Positions 44,000 through 53,672 of a DNA stretch of 61,201 bases are shown here, piece after piece. The translations under genes and the position numbers were made by a program. Source of the DNA: Metapseudomonas boanensis (GTDB lineage: Bacteria; Pseudomonadota; Gammaproteobacteria; Pseudomonadales; Pseudomonadaceae); NCBI RefSeq assembly GCF_018704125.1, contig NZ_JAGTIS010000022.1:1-61201 (forward strand), given 5' to 3'. The notes under the pieces were generated by a model. The model was not told the DNA's origin. It did no database searches and saw nothing but the letters and a program-made list of their open reading frames with translations. Position 1 is the stretch's first letter. Every line of letters begins with the position of its first letter.

Positions 44000-44863
44000 G
44001 TGAGCGTCAGCACGTTCGACCTTTCCCAGTGGCAGCATCAGGGGGCCTGTTTGATCAAGGCGATCGGCCTGGCCGATTTCCCTCGTCAGTTGCTGACGTC
44101 GATTTTCGCGGCGGTGGAGATCGACAGCGCTTTCGTCGTGGTGCACAGCCCGGCGCAACGGCCGGTGATCCTGGAAGACGAGCGGGTGCGCGCCGAGCGC
44201 CGAGACGAAGTGCTGCGCTACCTGGCAGGGCCTTATCTGCTCGACCCCGTGCACCTTGCCTGTATCGAAGGCCGTCGGCAGGGGCTGGTGCGGTTGCAGG
44301 ACATCGCGCCTGACCACTTCCACGAGTCGGAGTATTACCGTTCCTTCTATGTCTCCCATGGGCTGGCGGATGAAGTGAATTACCTGATCCGGCTGGAAGA
44401 GGGCGGAGGCATCGCGGTCTCGTTGGGGCGCCTGGCCGAACACGGGCCGTTCGACGCAGCCGAGCTGGAAGCGCTGGAGAGCATCGAGCCCATCGTCAGC
44501 GCGGCTGCCCAACGCCACTGGGCAGAAGGTGCGCTGGCTGCTGAGTACAACGATGCACCCAGCCAGGCCTTGCACGCGCAACTGGAGCGTGCCTTCGAAG
44601 ACTTCGGCCGCTCGGTGCTGACCGAGCGGGAAGGCGATGTGGCCCGACTGATCCTGCGTGGGCACTCATCGAAGTCCATTGCCCGCGCGCTGGACATCAC
44701 TCCGGACACGGTTCGAGTGCACCGCAAGAACATTCACACCAAGCTGAGTATCGGCTCCCAGGGCGAGCTCTTCTCACTGTTCATCAACGCCATCGCTTGC
44801 GCCCAGGGCAACTCGGGGGAGGATCCCTTACAGGTCTATCTCAGCCGCCGTACCCCAATTTAG
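44000..44863 (+). CDS. LuxR-type regulator
   Basis: A 287-residue protein. The C-terminal ~60 residues are the LuxR/FixJ helix-turn-helix: LTEREGDVARLILRGHSSKSIARALDITPDTVRVHRKNIHTKL. The N-terminal 200 residues match no sensor domain I can name. GTG 44000 follows GGGGGG; an earlier GTG at 43937 is in frame. It lies ahead of the carbamoylase and deiminase genes and is the probable regulator of both (inference). Confidence 0.85.
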   Translation: MSVSTFDLSQWQHQGACLIKAIGLADFPRQLLTSIFAAVEIDSAFVVVHSPAQRPVILEDERVRAERRDEVLRYLAGPYLLDPVHLACIEGRRQGLVRLQDIAPDHFHESEYYRSFYVSHGLADEVNYLIRLEEGGGIAVSLGRLAEHGPFDAAELEALESIEPIVSAAAQRHWAEGALAAEYNDAPSQALHAQLERAFEDFGRSVLTEREGDVARLILRGHSSKSIARALDITPDTVRVHRKNIHTKLSIGSQGELFSLFINAIACAQGNSGEDPLQVYLSRRTPI

Positions 44864-44961
44864 GTATGGCTGCGCTGACTACCCATCCCTAGGCTGACTC
44901 CCATGCTCAGCACCCGCTACATCCTCTGTGGCGCCGGGTGCGTAGTGCCGGGAGACAGCCA

Positions 44962-46209
44962 ATGCCAACAATCGATTCGAACACCTTATGCATCAACGGT
45001 GACCGCCTCTGGGCACGCCTTATGGAGATGGCGCGCATCGGCGCCACGGCCCAGGGTGGTTGTAACCGCCAGGCCCTGACCGACCTGGACAAGGCTGGGC
45101 GCGACCTCTTCGTGCAATGGTGCCGGGCAGCCGGTTGCGGCATCAGCGTGGATCGCATGGGCAACATCTTCGCGCGCCGGGCCGGTCGGGATGACGTTTT
45201 GCCGGCAGTGATCACCGGTTCACACCTGGACACCCAGCCCACGGGGGGCAAGTTCGATGGCGTCTACGGTGTGCTGGCCGGGCTGGAGGTCATCGAATCC
45301 CTCAACGATGCCGGCATCGCCACCGAAGCACCGTTGGAAGTCGTGGTGTGGACCAACGAGGAGGGTGCGCGCTTTTCGCCTGCCATGATTGGGTCTGGGG
45401 TCTGGGCCGGAGCCTTCGAGCTCGGTTATGGCCACAATCGTGCGGACAAACTGAGTCTGACCATCGGTGAGGAGTTGGCCCGTATCGGCTACCTGGGCGA
45501 AGCGCCGGCCGAGGCTCGCCCTTTGAAGGCGGCCTTCGAGGTGCATATCGAGCAAGGCCCGATCCTCGAGGCCGAGAATCGTCAGATCGGCGTGGTCACC
45601 GGCGTGCAAGGCATTCGCTGGTATGACCTGACGCTGACTGGTCAGCCGGTCCATGCGGGGCCGACACCGATGACGGTGCGCCGCGATCCCTTCATGGGAC
45701 TGGCCCCGATCCTCCAGCGCCTGTACGCCCTGGCTGAAGCCCATGGCCCCTGGGCACGAGTCACCTTCGGCGATATCCGTGCCGAGCCGGGCTCGCGCAA
45801 TACCGTGCCTGAACGGTTGGTGGTGGCGGTGGACCTGCGTCACCCGGAGCAATCCGTGCTTGATGAGTTGGACGCCGCCTTCCGCCACCTGGTGGAGGAG
45901 GAAGCTACACGGCTCGGCCTGCAGTCCGACATTCGCGAAGAGTGGCACTCCCCTGCGGTGGCCTTCGACTCGCGCTGCGTGGATGCGGTGCAGCAGGCCG
46001 TGGATGCCCTTGGCTACTCGCACTTGCGCATGTGCAGCGGTGCCGGCCATGACTCGGTGTATATCGCGCGCGTCGCCCCCACCAGCATGATTTTCGTGCC
46101 CTGCGAACAGGGTATCAGCCACAACGAAGCGGAAAACGCTGCCCCCGAGGACCTCGAAGCGGGCGCCAATGTCTTGCTGCACGCCATGCTGCACATGGCC
46201 AATTCCTGA
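44962..46209 (+). CDS. M20-family carbamoylase / allantoate amidohydrolase-like enzyme
   Basis: A 415-residue metal-dependent hydrolase. GSHLDTQPTGGKFDGVYG, WTNEEGARFSPAMIGSG, HIEQGPILE and the C-terminal SGAGHDSVYIARVAP / EQGISHNEAE hold the binuclear metal ligands of the HyuC/AmaB/allantoate-amidohydrolase group. Such enzymes split N-carbamoyl groups to amine, CO2 and ammonia. ATG 44962 follows GGGAGA. It is followed after 15 bases by a deiminase-family gene, so it may use that enzyme's ureido product. Confidence 0.87.
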   Translation: MPTIDSNTLCINGDRLWARLMEMARIGATAQGGCNRQALTDLDKAGRDLFVQWCRAAGCGISVDRMGNIFARRAGRDDVLPAVITGSHLDTQPTGGKFDGVYGVLAGLEVIESLNDAGIATEAPLEVVVWTNEEGARFSPAMIGSGVWAGAFELGYGHNRADKLSLTIGEELARIGYLGEAPAEARPLKAAFEVHIEQGPILEAENRQIGVVTGVQGIRWYDLTLTGQPVHAGPTPMTVRRDPFMGLAPILQRLYALAEAHGPWARVTFGDIRAEPGSRNTVPERLVVAVDLRHPEQSVLDELDAAFRHLVEEEATRLGLQSDIREEWHSPAVAFDSRCVDAVQQAVDALGYSHLRMCSGAGHDSVYIARVAPTSMIFVPCEQGISHNEAENAAPEDLEAGANVLLHAMLHMANS

Positions 46210-46224
46210 CCCTGGAGATCATCA

Positions 46225-47136
46225 ATGACTGGATTCACCCTGAAACACCGCCGCGAGGGCGGCGATACGCCGCGCCTGGAGCAATGGGGCGCGGACTCCG
46301 AATATGGTGTGCTGCGCGATGTACTGCTTGGCCCGGTGGATCACTACCATTGGCTGGAAACCAGCTCCATTTCGCGCAAGAGCCTGCGCCTGGGCTATCA
46401 GTTCGATGCCCGCGTGGCCAAGGCCCAGCATGCTGAAATGGTCGATGCCTACCGGGAAGCCGGCGTGAAGGTGCACATGTTGCCGACCGACCCGAACCTC
46501 AAGTATCAGGTGTTCGCCCGTGACTCCAGCGTGATGACGCCCTTCGGTCCCATCGTCACCCAGATGGCACAGTGGTGGCGGCGCGGCGAGTACGCCCCGG
46601 TGATCCAGTTCTACCGGGACAACGGCATCCCGATCTACGACATGATCACCGCCGGTTCATTCGAGGGCGGTGACTTCATGATGCTGGAGCCGGGCGTGAT
46701 CCTCTGCGGCTACACCGGCGAGCGCTCCCAGGAGCCGGCGGTGAGGCAGTTGCAGGCGTGGTTGGAGCGCGAAGGCTGGGAGGTGAAACTCTATGGCATG
46801 GACCCGTTCTTCGTGCACATGGATGCGCTCTGCGTGATGCTCGCCGAACGCCTTGCGGCAGTCTGCGTCGAAGCGGTGGAGCCCGAGCTGGTGACCTGGC
46901 TGAAAGGGAAGGGCATCGAGATCGTCGACATCCCCTTCAAGGAGGCCATGGAACTGGGCTGCAACGTGGTTGCCCTGGGCGAAGGCCGCGTGTTGTTGCC
47001 GGCAACCAGCAAGGTGCTGAAGGAGAAGTGCCTGGCCCAGGGCCTCAAGGTCTACGACCCGGATATCAGCATGATCGCCAAGGGTGGTGGCGGGGTGCAT
47101 TGCATGTGCCAGCCGTTGCGGCGTGATCCGGCCTGA
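46225..47136 (+). CDS. Amidinotransferase/deiminase-family enzyme (DDAH/ADI-like)
   Basis: A 303-residue pentein. SFEGGDFMML has the acidic guanidine-binding residues, DPFFVHMDALC the catalytic histidine, and GGGGVHCMCQPLRRDP the nucleophilic cysteine near the end. These enzymes hydrolyse a guanidino group to a ureido group and ammonia, or transfer it. Pairing with a carbamoylase favours hydrolysis. The substrate cannot be read. GGAG precedes ATG 46225. Confidence 0.85.
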   Translation: MTGFTLKHRREGGDTPRLEQWGADSEYGVLRDVLLGPVDHYHWLETSSISRKSLRLGYQFDARVAKAQHAEMVDAYREAGVKVHMLPTDPNLKYQVFARDSSVMTPFGPIVTQMAQWWRRGEYAPVIQFYRDNGIPIYDMITAGSFEGGDFMMLEPGVILCGYTGERSQEPAVRQLQAWLEREGWEVKLYGMDPFFVHMDALCVMLAERLAAVCVEAVEPELVTWLKGKGIEIVDIPFKEAMELGCNVVALGEGRVLLPATSKVLKEKCLAQGLKVYDPDISMIAKGGGGVHCMCQPLRRDPA

Positions 47137-47154
47137 TTGCGGACTGGTTATTCT

Positions 47155-47348
47155 GTAGGGCCGAATTCATTGGCTCTGTCGGCGTTAGCTGTTGCTAGCC
47201 ATCAACGGTCGGGCTGAGAGCCCTGTAGGAGCGAGGGGGACGCCGAGTTCTTGCTCGCGAAATGCGCCCGTTCGCCAGCAAGCTGGCTCCTATCAGGGAG
47301 CCAGCCAGTGGCAACACATAACTGGGACAGAGCCAATTCATTCGCTCC
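47155..47348. repeat. ~190-bp repeat unit with inverted ends (copy A)
   Basis: Ends GAATTCATTGGCTCTGTC (47163-47180) and GACAGAGCCAATTCATTC (47326-47343) are near-perfect inversions. Inside are two REP-type hairpins (GTAGGAGCGAGG... and GCAAGCTGGCTCC). An inverted copy is at 53673-53855, and the window's two ends hold the two halves of another copy split by the IS. Confidence 0.85.
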
Positions 47349-47368
47349 CCATCTCAACCCATCAATGA

Positions 47369-48271
47369 TCAGGGTTGCTCTTCCGCCCACTGCAACAGCC
47401 ATTCGGCGAAGCGGGTGATCTTCGAATCGCGCGTCTGCTTGGGCACGACGACGTAGTAGCTGCCGCAAACCAGCGGTTCCTGGCAGGCGATCACCAGACG
47501 CCCTTCCTCGACTTCCCTGGCCACGAAGAAGCGTGGCAGCACCGTCACGCCCAGGCCATGCAGGGCGGCGTCCAACACAAACTGGAAATGCTCCAGGCGT
47601 TGGCCGGGCAGGGCTTCGATCTCCCTGGGGGTGAGCCCGGCGCTGTAAAGCCAGAGCTGCGTGGACGACTTGGTCAACGTCGTGAGCGAGGTATGGTGCA
47701 GCAGCGGATAGCGCAGGATGTCGCGCCGATCGATGATCGGACCATAGCGCTCGAGCAATTCCGGTGCGCACACCGCGACCATTTCCCCTGCCATCAGGTA
47801 GCGCGAATCGAACTCCGGCCAGTCTCCGTCGCCGTACAGGATCCCGACGTCATAGCCCTCGTGGCGATCGTAGAGTCGGCGCAGGTCGTTCATGATCTCC
47901 AGCTCGATCTCGGGATGCAGACGCGCGTATTCCTTGAGTTTCGGCAACAGCCAGCGGGTGGTGAAGGACGGTTCGGCACCGACCCGCAGGCGTCCGGAGT
48001 GGCTGCTGCGCACGCGATGCGTGGCCGCTTCCAGCTGATCCAGCAACAGGCTGACTTCCTGCACGTACTCACGACCGGAGTCGGTGAGTAGCAGGCGCTG
48101 CTTGACTCGCTCCACCAGGGTGCAGCCGAGCATGTCTTCGAGGTTCTTGATCTGCCGGCTCACGGCGCTTTGCGTCAGGTTGAGCTCTTCGGCTGCCTTG
48201 GTAACGCTCATGTGCCGAGCGAAGGCGGCAAAACAACTCAGGGAGATCATGCTGGGGAGCTGTCGGCGCAC
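47369..48271 (-). CDS. LysR-family regulator (GcvA-like)
   Basis: A 300-residue LysR protein. The recognition helix region is SVTKAAEELNLTQSAVSRQIKNLEDMLGC, close to GcvA/AmpR types. The effector domain follows from about residue 95. It starts at GTG 48271 (alternative ATG 48250) and is divergent from the class II aldolase gene, so it probably controls the aldolase-transporter-amidohydrolase genes (inference). Confidence 0.9.
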   Translation of the reverse strand: MRRQLPSMISLSCFAAFARHMSVTKAAEELNLTQSAVSRQIKNLEDMLGCTLVERVKQRLLLTDSGREYVQEVSLLLDQLEAATHRVRSSHSGRLRVGAEPSFTTRWLLPKLKEYARLHPEIELEIMNDLRRLYDRHEGYDVGILYGDGDWPEFDSRYLMAGEMVAVCAPELLERYGPIIDRRDILRYPLLHHTSLTTLTKSSTQLWLYSAGLTPREIEALPGQRLEHFQFVLDAALHGLGVTVLPRFFVAREVEEGRLVIACQEPLVCGSYYVVVPKQTRDSKITRFAEWLLQWAEEQP

Positions 48272-48452
48272 GGGAGTTCATTACGTTTTGGAATGAGTCT
48301 CAGGAGGATAAATCGATATTCCGCCCTCAACAAGCGCCATAAGCTGCGCCACAAGGGATGAAGGTGGAGTAGGCGCAGTCTGAAAGGCGCGTCCGCACCG
48401 GGAGGTGGCCAAGCTCACCTTGTTGTCGATACCAGACTGGCGGGAACGCGCA

Positions 48453-49193
48453 ATGAACAGAACAACTACAGAACAGTCGCTCCGTACGGACCTCGCGGCA
48501 GCCTATCGGCTGCTGGACGTCAACGGCTGGAGTGACCAGGTCTTTACCCATATCTCGGTGCGTCTGCCGACGGATGAGCCGGCCTTCCTGATCAACCAGT
48601 ACGGTTTGCGTCCCGAAGAGGTCAGCGCCTCCAACCTGGTGGCCATCGATGTGAATGGCAAGAAGCTCGATGACAGGGCGCCCGAAGTGAACCCGGCTGG
48701 CTTCACCGTCCACAGTGCCGTTCACATGAACCGCCACGATGCGGTTTGCGTGATGCATACGCACACCCTCGCCGGTATGGCGGTAGCGGCTCTGGAAGAG
48801 GGTTTGCTGCCCTTGAACCAGACCAACATGATGTTCTATGAGCGGGTCGCCTATTACGACTATGAAGGCGTTCCGCTGGATCTGGAGGTGCGTGCGCGAA
48901 TCGTCGCTGCCCTGGGCGACAAGCAGTGCGCCATCCTGCGCAACCATGGCCTGCTCACCGTCGGTCGCAGCGTGGCTGAAGCCTACTTCCGGATGTTCTA
49001 CCTGAACCAGGCCTGCGAGATTCAACTGGAGGCCATGAAGACCGGTCGACCGCTGATCCTTCCATCCCCTGAAGCCTGTGAGTTCACTGCCCGCCAACTC
49101 GAGAACGAGTGCTACCACCTGGAAAGCGTGGATCTGGTGTGGCAGGCCGAACTGCGCAGACTGGACCGGCTCGACCGTTCCTATCGGGACTGA
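48453..49193 (+). CDS. Class II aldolase/adducin-family protein
   Basis: A 246-residue protein. Metal-binding histidines are in MHTHTLAGMAV and RNHGLLTVG, with NQTNMMFYERVAYYDYEG carrying the active-site region. Members include fuculose-1-phosphate aldolase and decarboxylases; bacterial members like this one with no sugar kinase nearby are unassigned. ATG 48453 follows GGGAACG. It leads the segment 48.4-53.5 kb and is divergent from the LysR gene. Confidence 0.85.
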   Translation: MNRTTTEQSLRTDLAAAYRLLDVNGWSDQVFTHISVRLPTDEPAFLINQYGLRPEEVSASNLVAIDVNGKKLDDRAPEVNPAGFTVHSAVHMNRHDAVCVMHTHTLAGMAVAALEEGLLPLNQTNMMFYERVAYYDYEGVPLDLEVRARIVAALGDKQCAILRNHGLLTVGRSVAEAYFRMFYLNQACEIQLEAMKTGRPLILPSPEACEFTARQLENECYHLESVDLVWQAELRRLDRLDRSYRD

Positions 49194-49302
49194 TCGCTGA
49201 ATCCGCCCTGATCCAGAAATGCTGATCAAGCTTGCACGTGCCGGGAGTCTCTGCGCTGCTCTGGCTCGATATCCACTACAAATACAAGAAGGTGTGACGA
49301 CC

Positions 49303-50694
49303 ATGCATGAACAACCCGATTCCGGAGCGGCCATTCCACGGTCTGGAGGCATCCTGAGCCAGTACAGCACGGCGCAATTGCTGCGCTTCATTATTCCGTC
49401 GCTGCTCGGCATGCTGCTGTTCCTGACGCCGATGGACATCGACGGCCGCAGCACCATCCTGATTGCCTTCGTCATCGACTACATCAACGACGTCATCAAG
49501 CCAATGATGGTGCCGGTCACTGTCGGCATCGCGACCATCCCCAGCCTGATTACCGTGCTGGTGACCTTCAGCCCGCTGAAGAAGAATCCCAATCGCTTCA
49601 TCCAGCTGTTCAACCCGGGTCTGGCCTGGACGGCGGTTCGAGCCATCGGCGCGGTGCTGATGGTGATGGTGTACTGGAAGATCGGCCCGGAGTGGGTCTG
49701 GCACCGTAATACTGGTGGCGTGATGCTCTATGACGTGGGTCCGGTGGTGTTGGCGATCTACTTCCTCTCCGCCATCCTCCTGCCGCTTCTGACCGACTAC
49801 GGTCTGATGGAGTTCATCGGCAGCCTGGTCAGCCGCGCTTTCGAGAAGCTTTTCGGGCTGCCCGGCCGTGCTGCGGTGGACTGCCTGGCCTCCTGGCTGG
49901 CGGCGTCCAGCGTGGGCATCATCCTCACCACCCAGCAGTATCGCCAGGGCTTCTACACCAGCCGTGAGGCCTGCGTGATCGCCACCAACTACTCCATCGT
50001 GTCGATCGCCTATTCCTACCTGCTGCTCAAGCTGATCGGCATGGAGCATGTATTCGTCCAGTGGTACATCGCCGTAGCTATCACCGGCGTGATCTGTGCC
50101 CTGATCGTGCCGAAGCTGCCGCCGCTGCGCGGCAAGCCGCAGGCTTACAACCCGGCGGTTGGCAAACAGCTGAAGACCGATCGCCGCGACGGCGAGGGGC
50201 TGTTCGCCCTGGGCCTGCGCCGCGCCATCGAGCGTGCCGACAGCGCTCCTTCGCCACTGGCCCAGGTCAAGCACGGCGTGCATGTAAGCCTGGACATCGC
50301 CATCTCCGTCTACCCGGCGATGATGCTGATCGGCTGCGTGGGCCTGTCGCTGGTCGAGTTCACCAGTCTGTTCCAGATCCTGTCGGTGCCGCTGGTGCCG
50401 TACCTCGAGCTGCTGCAACTGCCGGAAGCTGAGAAGGCCGCACCTGCACTGCTCGCGGGCATGGTCGACAGCATCATGCCGTCGATCCTCGGTGCCAGCA
50501 TCGAGAGCGAAGTCACCCGCTTCGTGATGGTGGGTGTTGCGGTCAACCAGATCATCTTCTTCACCGAAGCGGCCATCCTGCTGATTCGCGCCAACATCGG
50601 CCTGAAGTTGCATGACCTGCTGCTGATCTATGTGCTGCGGGTGCTCGTCTCGCTGCCGATCCTGGCCTTCCTTGGCCACATGATCGTCGGTTGA
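49303..50694 (+). CDS. YjiH-family transporter (nucleoside-recognition/gate domains)
   Basis: A 463-residue membrane protein with about 11 hydrophobic segments. LLRFIIPSLLGMLLFLTPMDIDGR at the start and the central and C-terminal gate-like segments (FLSAILLPLLTDYGLMEFIGSL; LAGMVDSIMPSILG) mark the YjiH family. Its substrate is unknown. It lies between the aldolase and amidohydrolase genes and probably imports their substrate (inference). ATG 49303 follows AAGGTG. Confidence 0.8.
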   Translation: MHEQPDSGAAIPRSGGILSQYSTAQLLRFIIPSLLGMLLFLTPMDIDGRSTILIAFVIDYINDVIKPMMVPVTVGIATIPSLITVLVTFSPLKKNPNRFIQLFNPGLAWTAVRAIGAVLMVMVYWKIGPEWVWHRNTGGVMLYDVGPVVLAIYFLSAILLPLLTDYGLMEFIGSLVSRAFEKLFGLPGRAAVDCLASWLAASSVGIILTTQQYRQGFYTSREACVIATNYSIVSIAYSYLLLKLIGMEHVFVQWYIAVAITGVICALIVPKLPPLRGKPQAYNPAVGKQLKTDRRDGEGLFALGLRRAIERADSAPSPLAQVKHGVHVSLDIAISVYPAMMLIGCVGLSLVEFTSLFQILSVPLVPYLELLQLPEAEKAAPALLAGMVDSIMPSILGASIESEVTRFVMVGVAVNQIIFFTEAAILLIRANIGLKLHDLLLIYVLRVLVSLPILAFLGHMIVG

Positions 50695-50770
50695 TCCGCC
50701 TGCCGGAGCGCCTGACGGGCGCTCCGGTCGTGCCGATTTCCAAAAGACTTCTGATCGGGACTTCCCTGAC

Positions 50771-52507
50771 ATGGACAAACACACCGACTTCCGCTCGTCT
50801 AACGTTCCTGGCCCAGCCGGTGCTGCCGACCTGGTGCTGACCAACGGGCGCATCTACACCGTGGATGCGGCCAATCCCTGGGCTGAAGCCGTGGCGATTC
50901 GCGGCGGGCGTTTCATCGCCGTCGGCAGTGCCGCGGATGTCGACCCGCTGATCGGCGCAAACACTCGCGTGCTCGATCTCAAGGGCCGCTTCGTCATGCC
51001 CGGTCTCTACGACATGCACACGCACCCGGACCTGGCACTGGCCCCCGGCTACGCGGGCTATCTGGAAGTGGGCCTGGAAGATCCGAAGCCGGACCAGGTC
51101 AAGCAGGCCATCCTCGATTACGCCGCGGCGCACCCCGGCGAGGGTTGGGTCTATGGCCAGTACTTCGTGCGCTACACCTTCAAGCAGGCCGGGTTGGTCG
51201 CTGACCGCGACTGGCTGGACAGCTTCATGCCCGACCGCCCGGTGGCCATCCTCGACCGCTCCTGGGGCTGCATGATGGTCAACTCCAGGGCACTGGAACT
51301 GGCCGGCATCGACGCCGATACCCAAGACCCGCGCCATGGCTACATCGAGCGTGACAGCGTCACCGGTGAGCCCACCGGCATCCTGGTGGATGGCGCCTAT
51401 GCGCTGATCCATGCCGCCATGCCACCGACCCCGCAACATGCGCTGAAACGCGCCTACCGTGAAGGTGTGCAGTTCCAGAGTGGTCACGGCGTGGTGGGCA
51501 CCAAGTACGTCCATGTCTGCGAGCATCGCCTCAATGCGCTGAAGTCCATCGACCAGGCGGGCGAGTTGTCCGTGCGGGTGGAAGCGGCAATCAGCTGGCA
51601 GGACGACATCTTCCCGGTGAAGCGCCGCTGGGAACTGCTGGCCGGCGAGCGCCACTTCTATCGCAGCGCACGGCTCAATGCCAACGCGGTGAAGTTCCAC
51701 TTTGACGGCACCCACGAGTCGCGCTCGTCCTACCTGTCCAGCGCCTGGCCGGGCGACAACAGTTGGCGCGGCCACCTGAACCTGACCCCGGAACACATCA
51801 CCGACATGGTGGTGGACATGGACCGCAAGGGCGTGCGCGTCATCGCCCACTGCACTGGGGACGGCGCATCCGACCTGTTCCTCGACGCCGTGGCTGAGGC
51901 ACGCCGCCGCAACGGCAACAGCGGCGTGCGCCACCAGTGCGCCCACAGCACCACACTGCTGGACGCCAATCTGCCGCGTTTCGCCGAGTTGCAGGTCACC
52001 GCCGAGTTCTCGCCGGTGGGCTGGTTCCCGTCATCATTCGCTTATGCACGTGCGGTATTCGGCGAAGACCGCATGCAGCGCGCCTACAACTTCAAGGGCG
52101 TGCTGGACGCCGGCGGCGTGGCGGTGATGGGCACCGATTGGCCGGTCTCCAGCATCAACCCCTGGATCGGTTTCGAAGCGATGATCACCCGCGAAAACCC
52201 GTTCGGCGAGGAGGAGGGCAGCTTTTACGGCAACCCGATTTCCCTGGAGCAGGCCATTCGCGTGATGACCCTCAATGGTGCCTGGTGCATGGGCATCGAG
52301 GACAAGGCGGGCTCGATCGAGGTCGGCAAGTCCGCCGACCTGATCGTGCTCGATCGCAACCTGTTCGAGGTCGAGGCCAAGGGCAACATCCACAACACCC
52401 AGGTGCAGCTGACGCTGCTCCAAGGGGAAGTGACCTGGGACCGCCAGGGCGAGTTCGATGACACCGAGCATGCCGCAATCTGGCGCGGTGATCTGCCGAA
52501 CTTCTGA
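50771..52507 (+). CDS. Amidohydrolase, YtcJ-like (Amidohydro_3)
   Basis: A 578-residue metal-dependent hydrolase. MPGLYDMHTHPDL gives the first HxH metal pair; VIAHCTGDGASDLF and VRHQCAHSTTL hold later histidines, and AVMGTDWPVSSINPW holds the catalytic aspartate. GSIEVGKSADLIVLDRNLFEV is the usual C-terminal beta segment. YtcJ-type enzymes cleave amides, carbamates or N-formyl groups; the specific substrate is unknown. A COG0523 GTPase gene follows, and may insert its metal. Confidence 0.87.
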   Translation: MDKHTDFRSSNVPGPAGAADLVLTNGRIYTVDAANPWAEAVAIRGGRFIAVGSAADVDPLIGANTRVLDLKGRFVMPGLYDMHTHPDLALAPGYAGYLEVGLEDPKPDQVKQAILDYAAAHPGEGWVYGQYFVRYTFKQAGLVADRDWLDSFMPDRPVAILDRSWGCMMVNSRALELAGIDADTQDPRHGYIERDSVTGEPTGILVDGAYALIHAAMPPTPQHALKRAYREGVQFQSGHGVVGTKYVHVCEHRLNALKSIDQAGELSVRVEAAISWQDDIFPVKRRWELLAGERHFYRSARLNANAVKFHFDGTHESRSSYLSSAWPGDNSWRGHLNLTPEHITDMVVDMDRKGVRVIAHCTGDGASDLFLDAVAEARRRNGNSGVRHQCAHSTTLLDANLPRFAELQVTAEFSPVGWFPSSFAYARAVFGEDRMQRAYNFKGVLDAGGVAVMGTDWPVSSINPWIGFEAMITRENPFGEEEGSFYGNPISLEQAIRVMTLNGAWCMGIEDKAGSIEVGKSADLIVLDRNLFEVEAKGNIHNTQVQLTLLQGEVTWDRQGEFDDTEHAAIWRGDLPNF

Positions 52508-52556
52508 TCCAACCGGCCGGGGCTTGCCCCGGCCCATTGCCAAGAGGCCAAGGGCC

Positions 52557-53528
52557 ATGAGCAGACGCAGCAGCATCCCGGTGACCATCGTTTCCGGCTT
52601 TCTCGGCGCGGGCAAGACTACGTTGCTGAACCGCATCCTCACCAGCGACCACGGCCTGCGCATGGCGGTGATGGTGAACGACTTCGGCGCCATCAATATC
52701 GACAGCCAATTGATCGTCAGCCAGACCCAGACCATGGTCAGCCTGGCCAACGGTTGCATCTGCTGCACAGTGGAAAGTGACCTGATCGAGCAGCTCGGCC
52801 GTCTGCTCGATGATCGGCAGAATCGTCCCGAGTACATCGTTATCGAGGCCAGCGGCGTCTCCAATCCAAGCAAAATCGCCAATACCCTGCGTTACCCGCA
52901 GTTCCGCGATGCCCTGAGCATCGACAGCATCCTCACGGTGGTGGACGCCGAGCAATTCGAGAACCTCGAGGGTGACATGGCGCAACTGGCCATGGAGCAG
53001 TTGGACGTGGCCGACATCATCGTGCTGAACAAGGTTGACCGGGTCAGCCGCGGCCAGATCGAGGCCTTGAAAGCGCGCTGGCTCTACCCGAATGCGCGGT
53101 TGCTGGAGAGCCAATATGGTGAGGTGCCGCTGGACCTGGTGCTGGACGTCGGGAGGTTCAGCAAGGTCATGTCGTTCAAGCCGGTGGCGGCAGGACCCGC
53201 GCCGCTCGTGGCCGGTGCCACGCAGCCTGACCACGGTGCGCTGTTCGATACCTGGAGCTTCAGCTGCGATCAGCCGTTGTCACTGAAGGCTTTGCGTCAG
53301 ATGCTGGCGGACTTGCCGGCCAAAATCTATCGTGCCAAGGGCGTGTGCCAGATTGCCGAGGTGCCGGGGAAACGTTGCATCTTGCACCTGGTGGGCAGTC
53401 GCAGCGAGATCAAACCCGAGGACGGCTGGGAGGGCAGGGCGCCGCATACCCAACTGATCGTTATCGGCAAGCGCGGGGCCATCGATGCGGCGGCACTGCA
53501 AGTGGCGTTCGAGGCCTGCATTGCCTGA
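52557..53528 (+). CDS. COG0523 (CobW/G3E) metallochaperone GTPase
   Basis: A 323-residue GTPase. Walker A is SGFLGAGKTTLL, the metal motif CxCC is ANGCICCTVESD, the E-x-S-G switch is IVIEASGVSNP and the base motif is VLNKVDRV. These proteins deliver zinc, cobalt or other metals. Its position right after the amidohydrolase gene suggests a client relation. AGAGG precedes ATG 52557. A repeat cluster follows. Confidence 0.9.
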   Translation: MSRRSSIPVTIVSGFLGAGKTTLLNRILTSDHGLRMAVMVNDFGAINIDSQLIVSQTQTMVSLANGCICCTVESDLIEQLGRLLDDRQNRPEYIVIEASGVSNPSKIANTLRYPQFRDALSIDSILTVVDAEQFENLEGDMAQLAMEQLDVADIIVLNKVDRVSRGQIEALKARWLYPNARLLESQYGEVPLDLVLDVGRFSKVMSFKPVAAGPAPLVAGATQPDHGALFDTWSFSCDQPLSLKALRQMLADLPAKIYRAKGVCQIAEVPGKRCILHLVGSRSEIKPEDGWEGRAPHTQLIVIGKRGAIDAAALQVAFEACIA

Positions 53529-53560
53529 CGGATCGGCTCATGGGGTGGCATTGCCTTGTG

Positions 53561-53672
53561 GAGCGAATTCATTGGTTCTGCCTGCGTTGAATGTTGCAAG
53601 TGGCGGCATTCCTTGTGGGAGCGAGGGGGACGCCCCAACAAGGGCAGACCTGCGGTCAGCTTAGCGATTGAA
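53561..53672. repeat. REP-type repeat (relative of 11155-11331)
   Basis: It opens TTGTGGAGCGAATTCATTGGTTCTG and holds GTTGCAAGTGGCGGCATTCCTTGTGGGAGCGAGG, matching the left part of the repeat at 11155. It runs into the next repeat unit without a gap. GGGCAGACCTGCGG is shared with the 11.3-kb copy. Confidence 0.75.
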
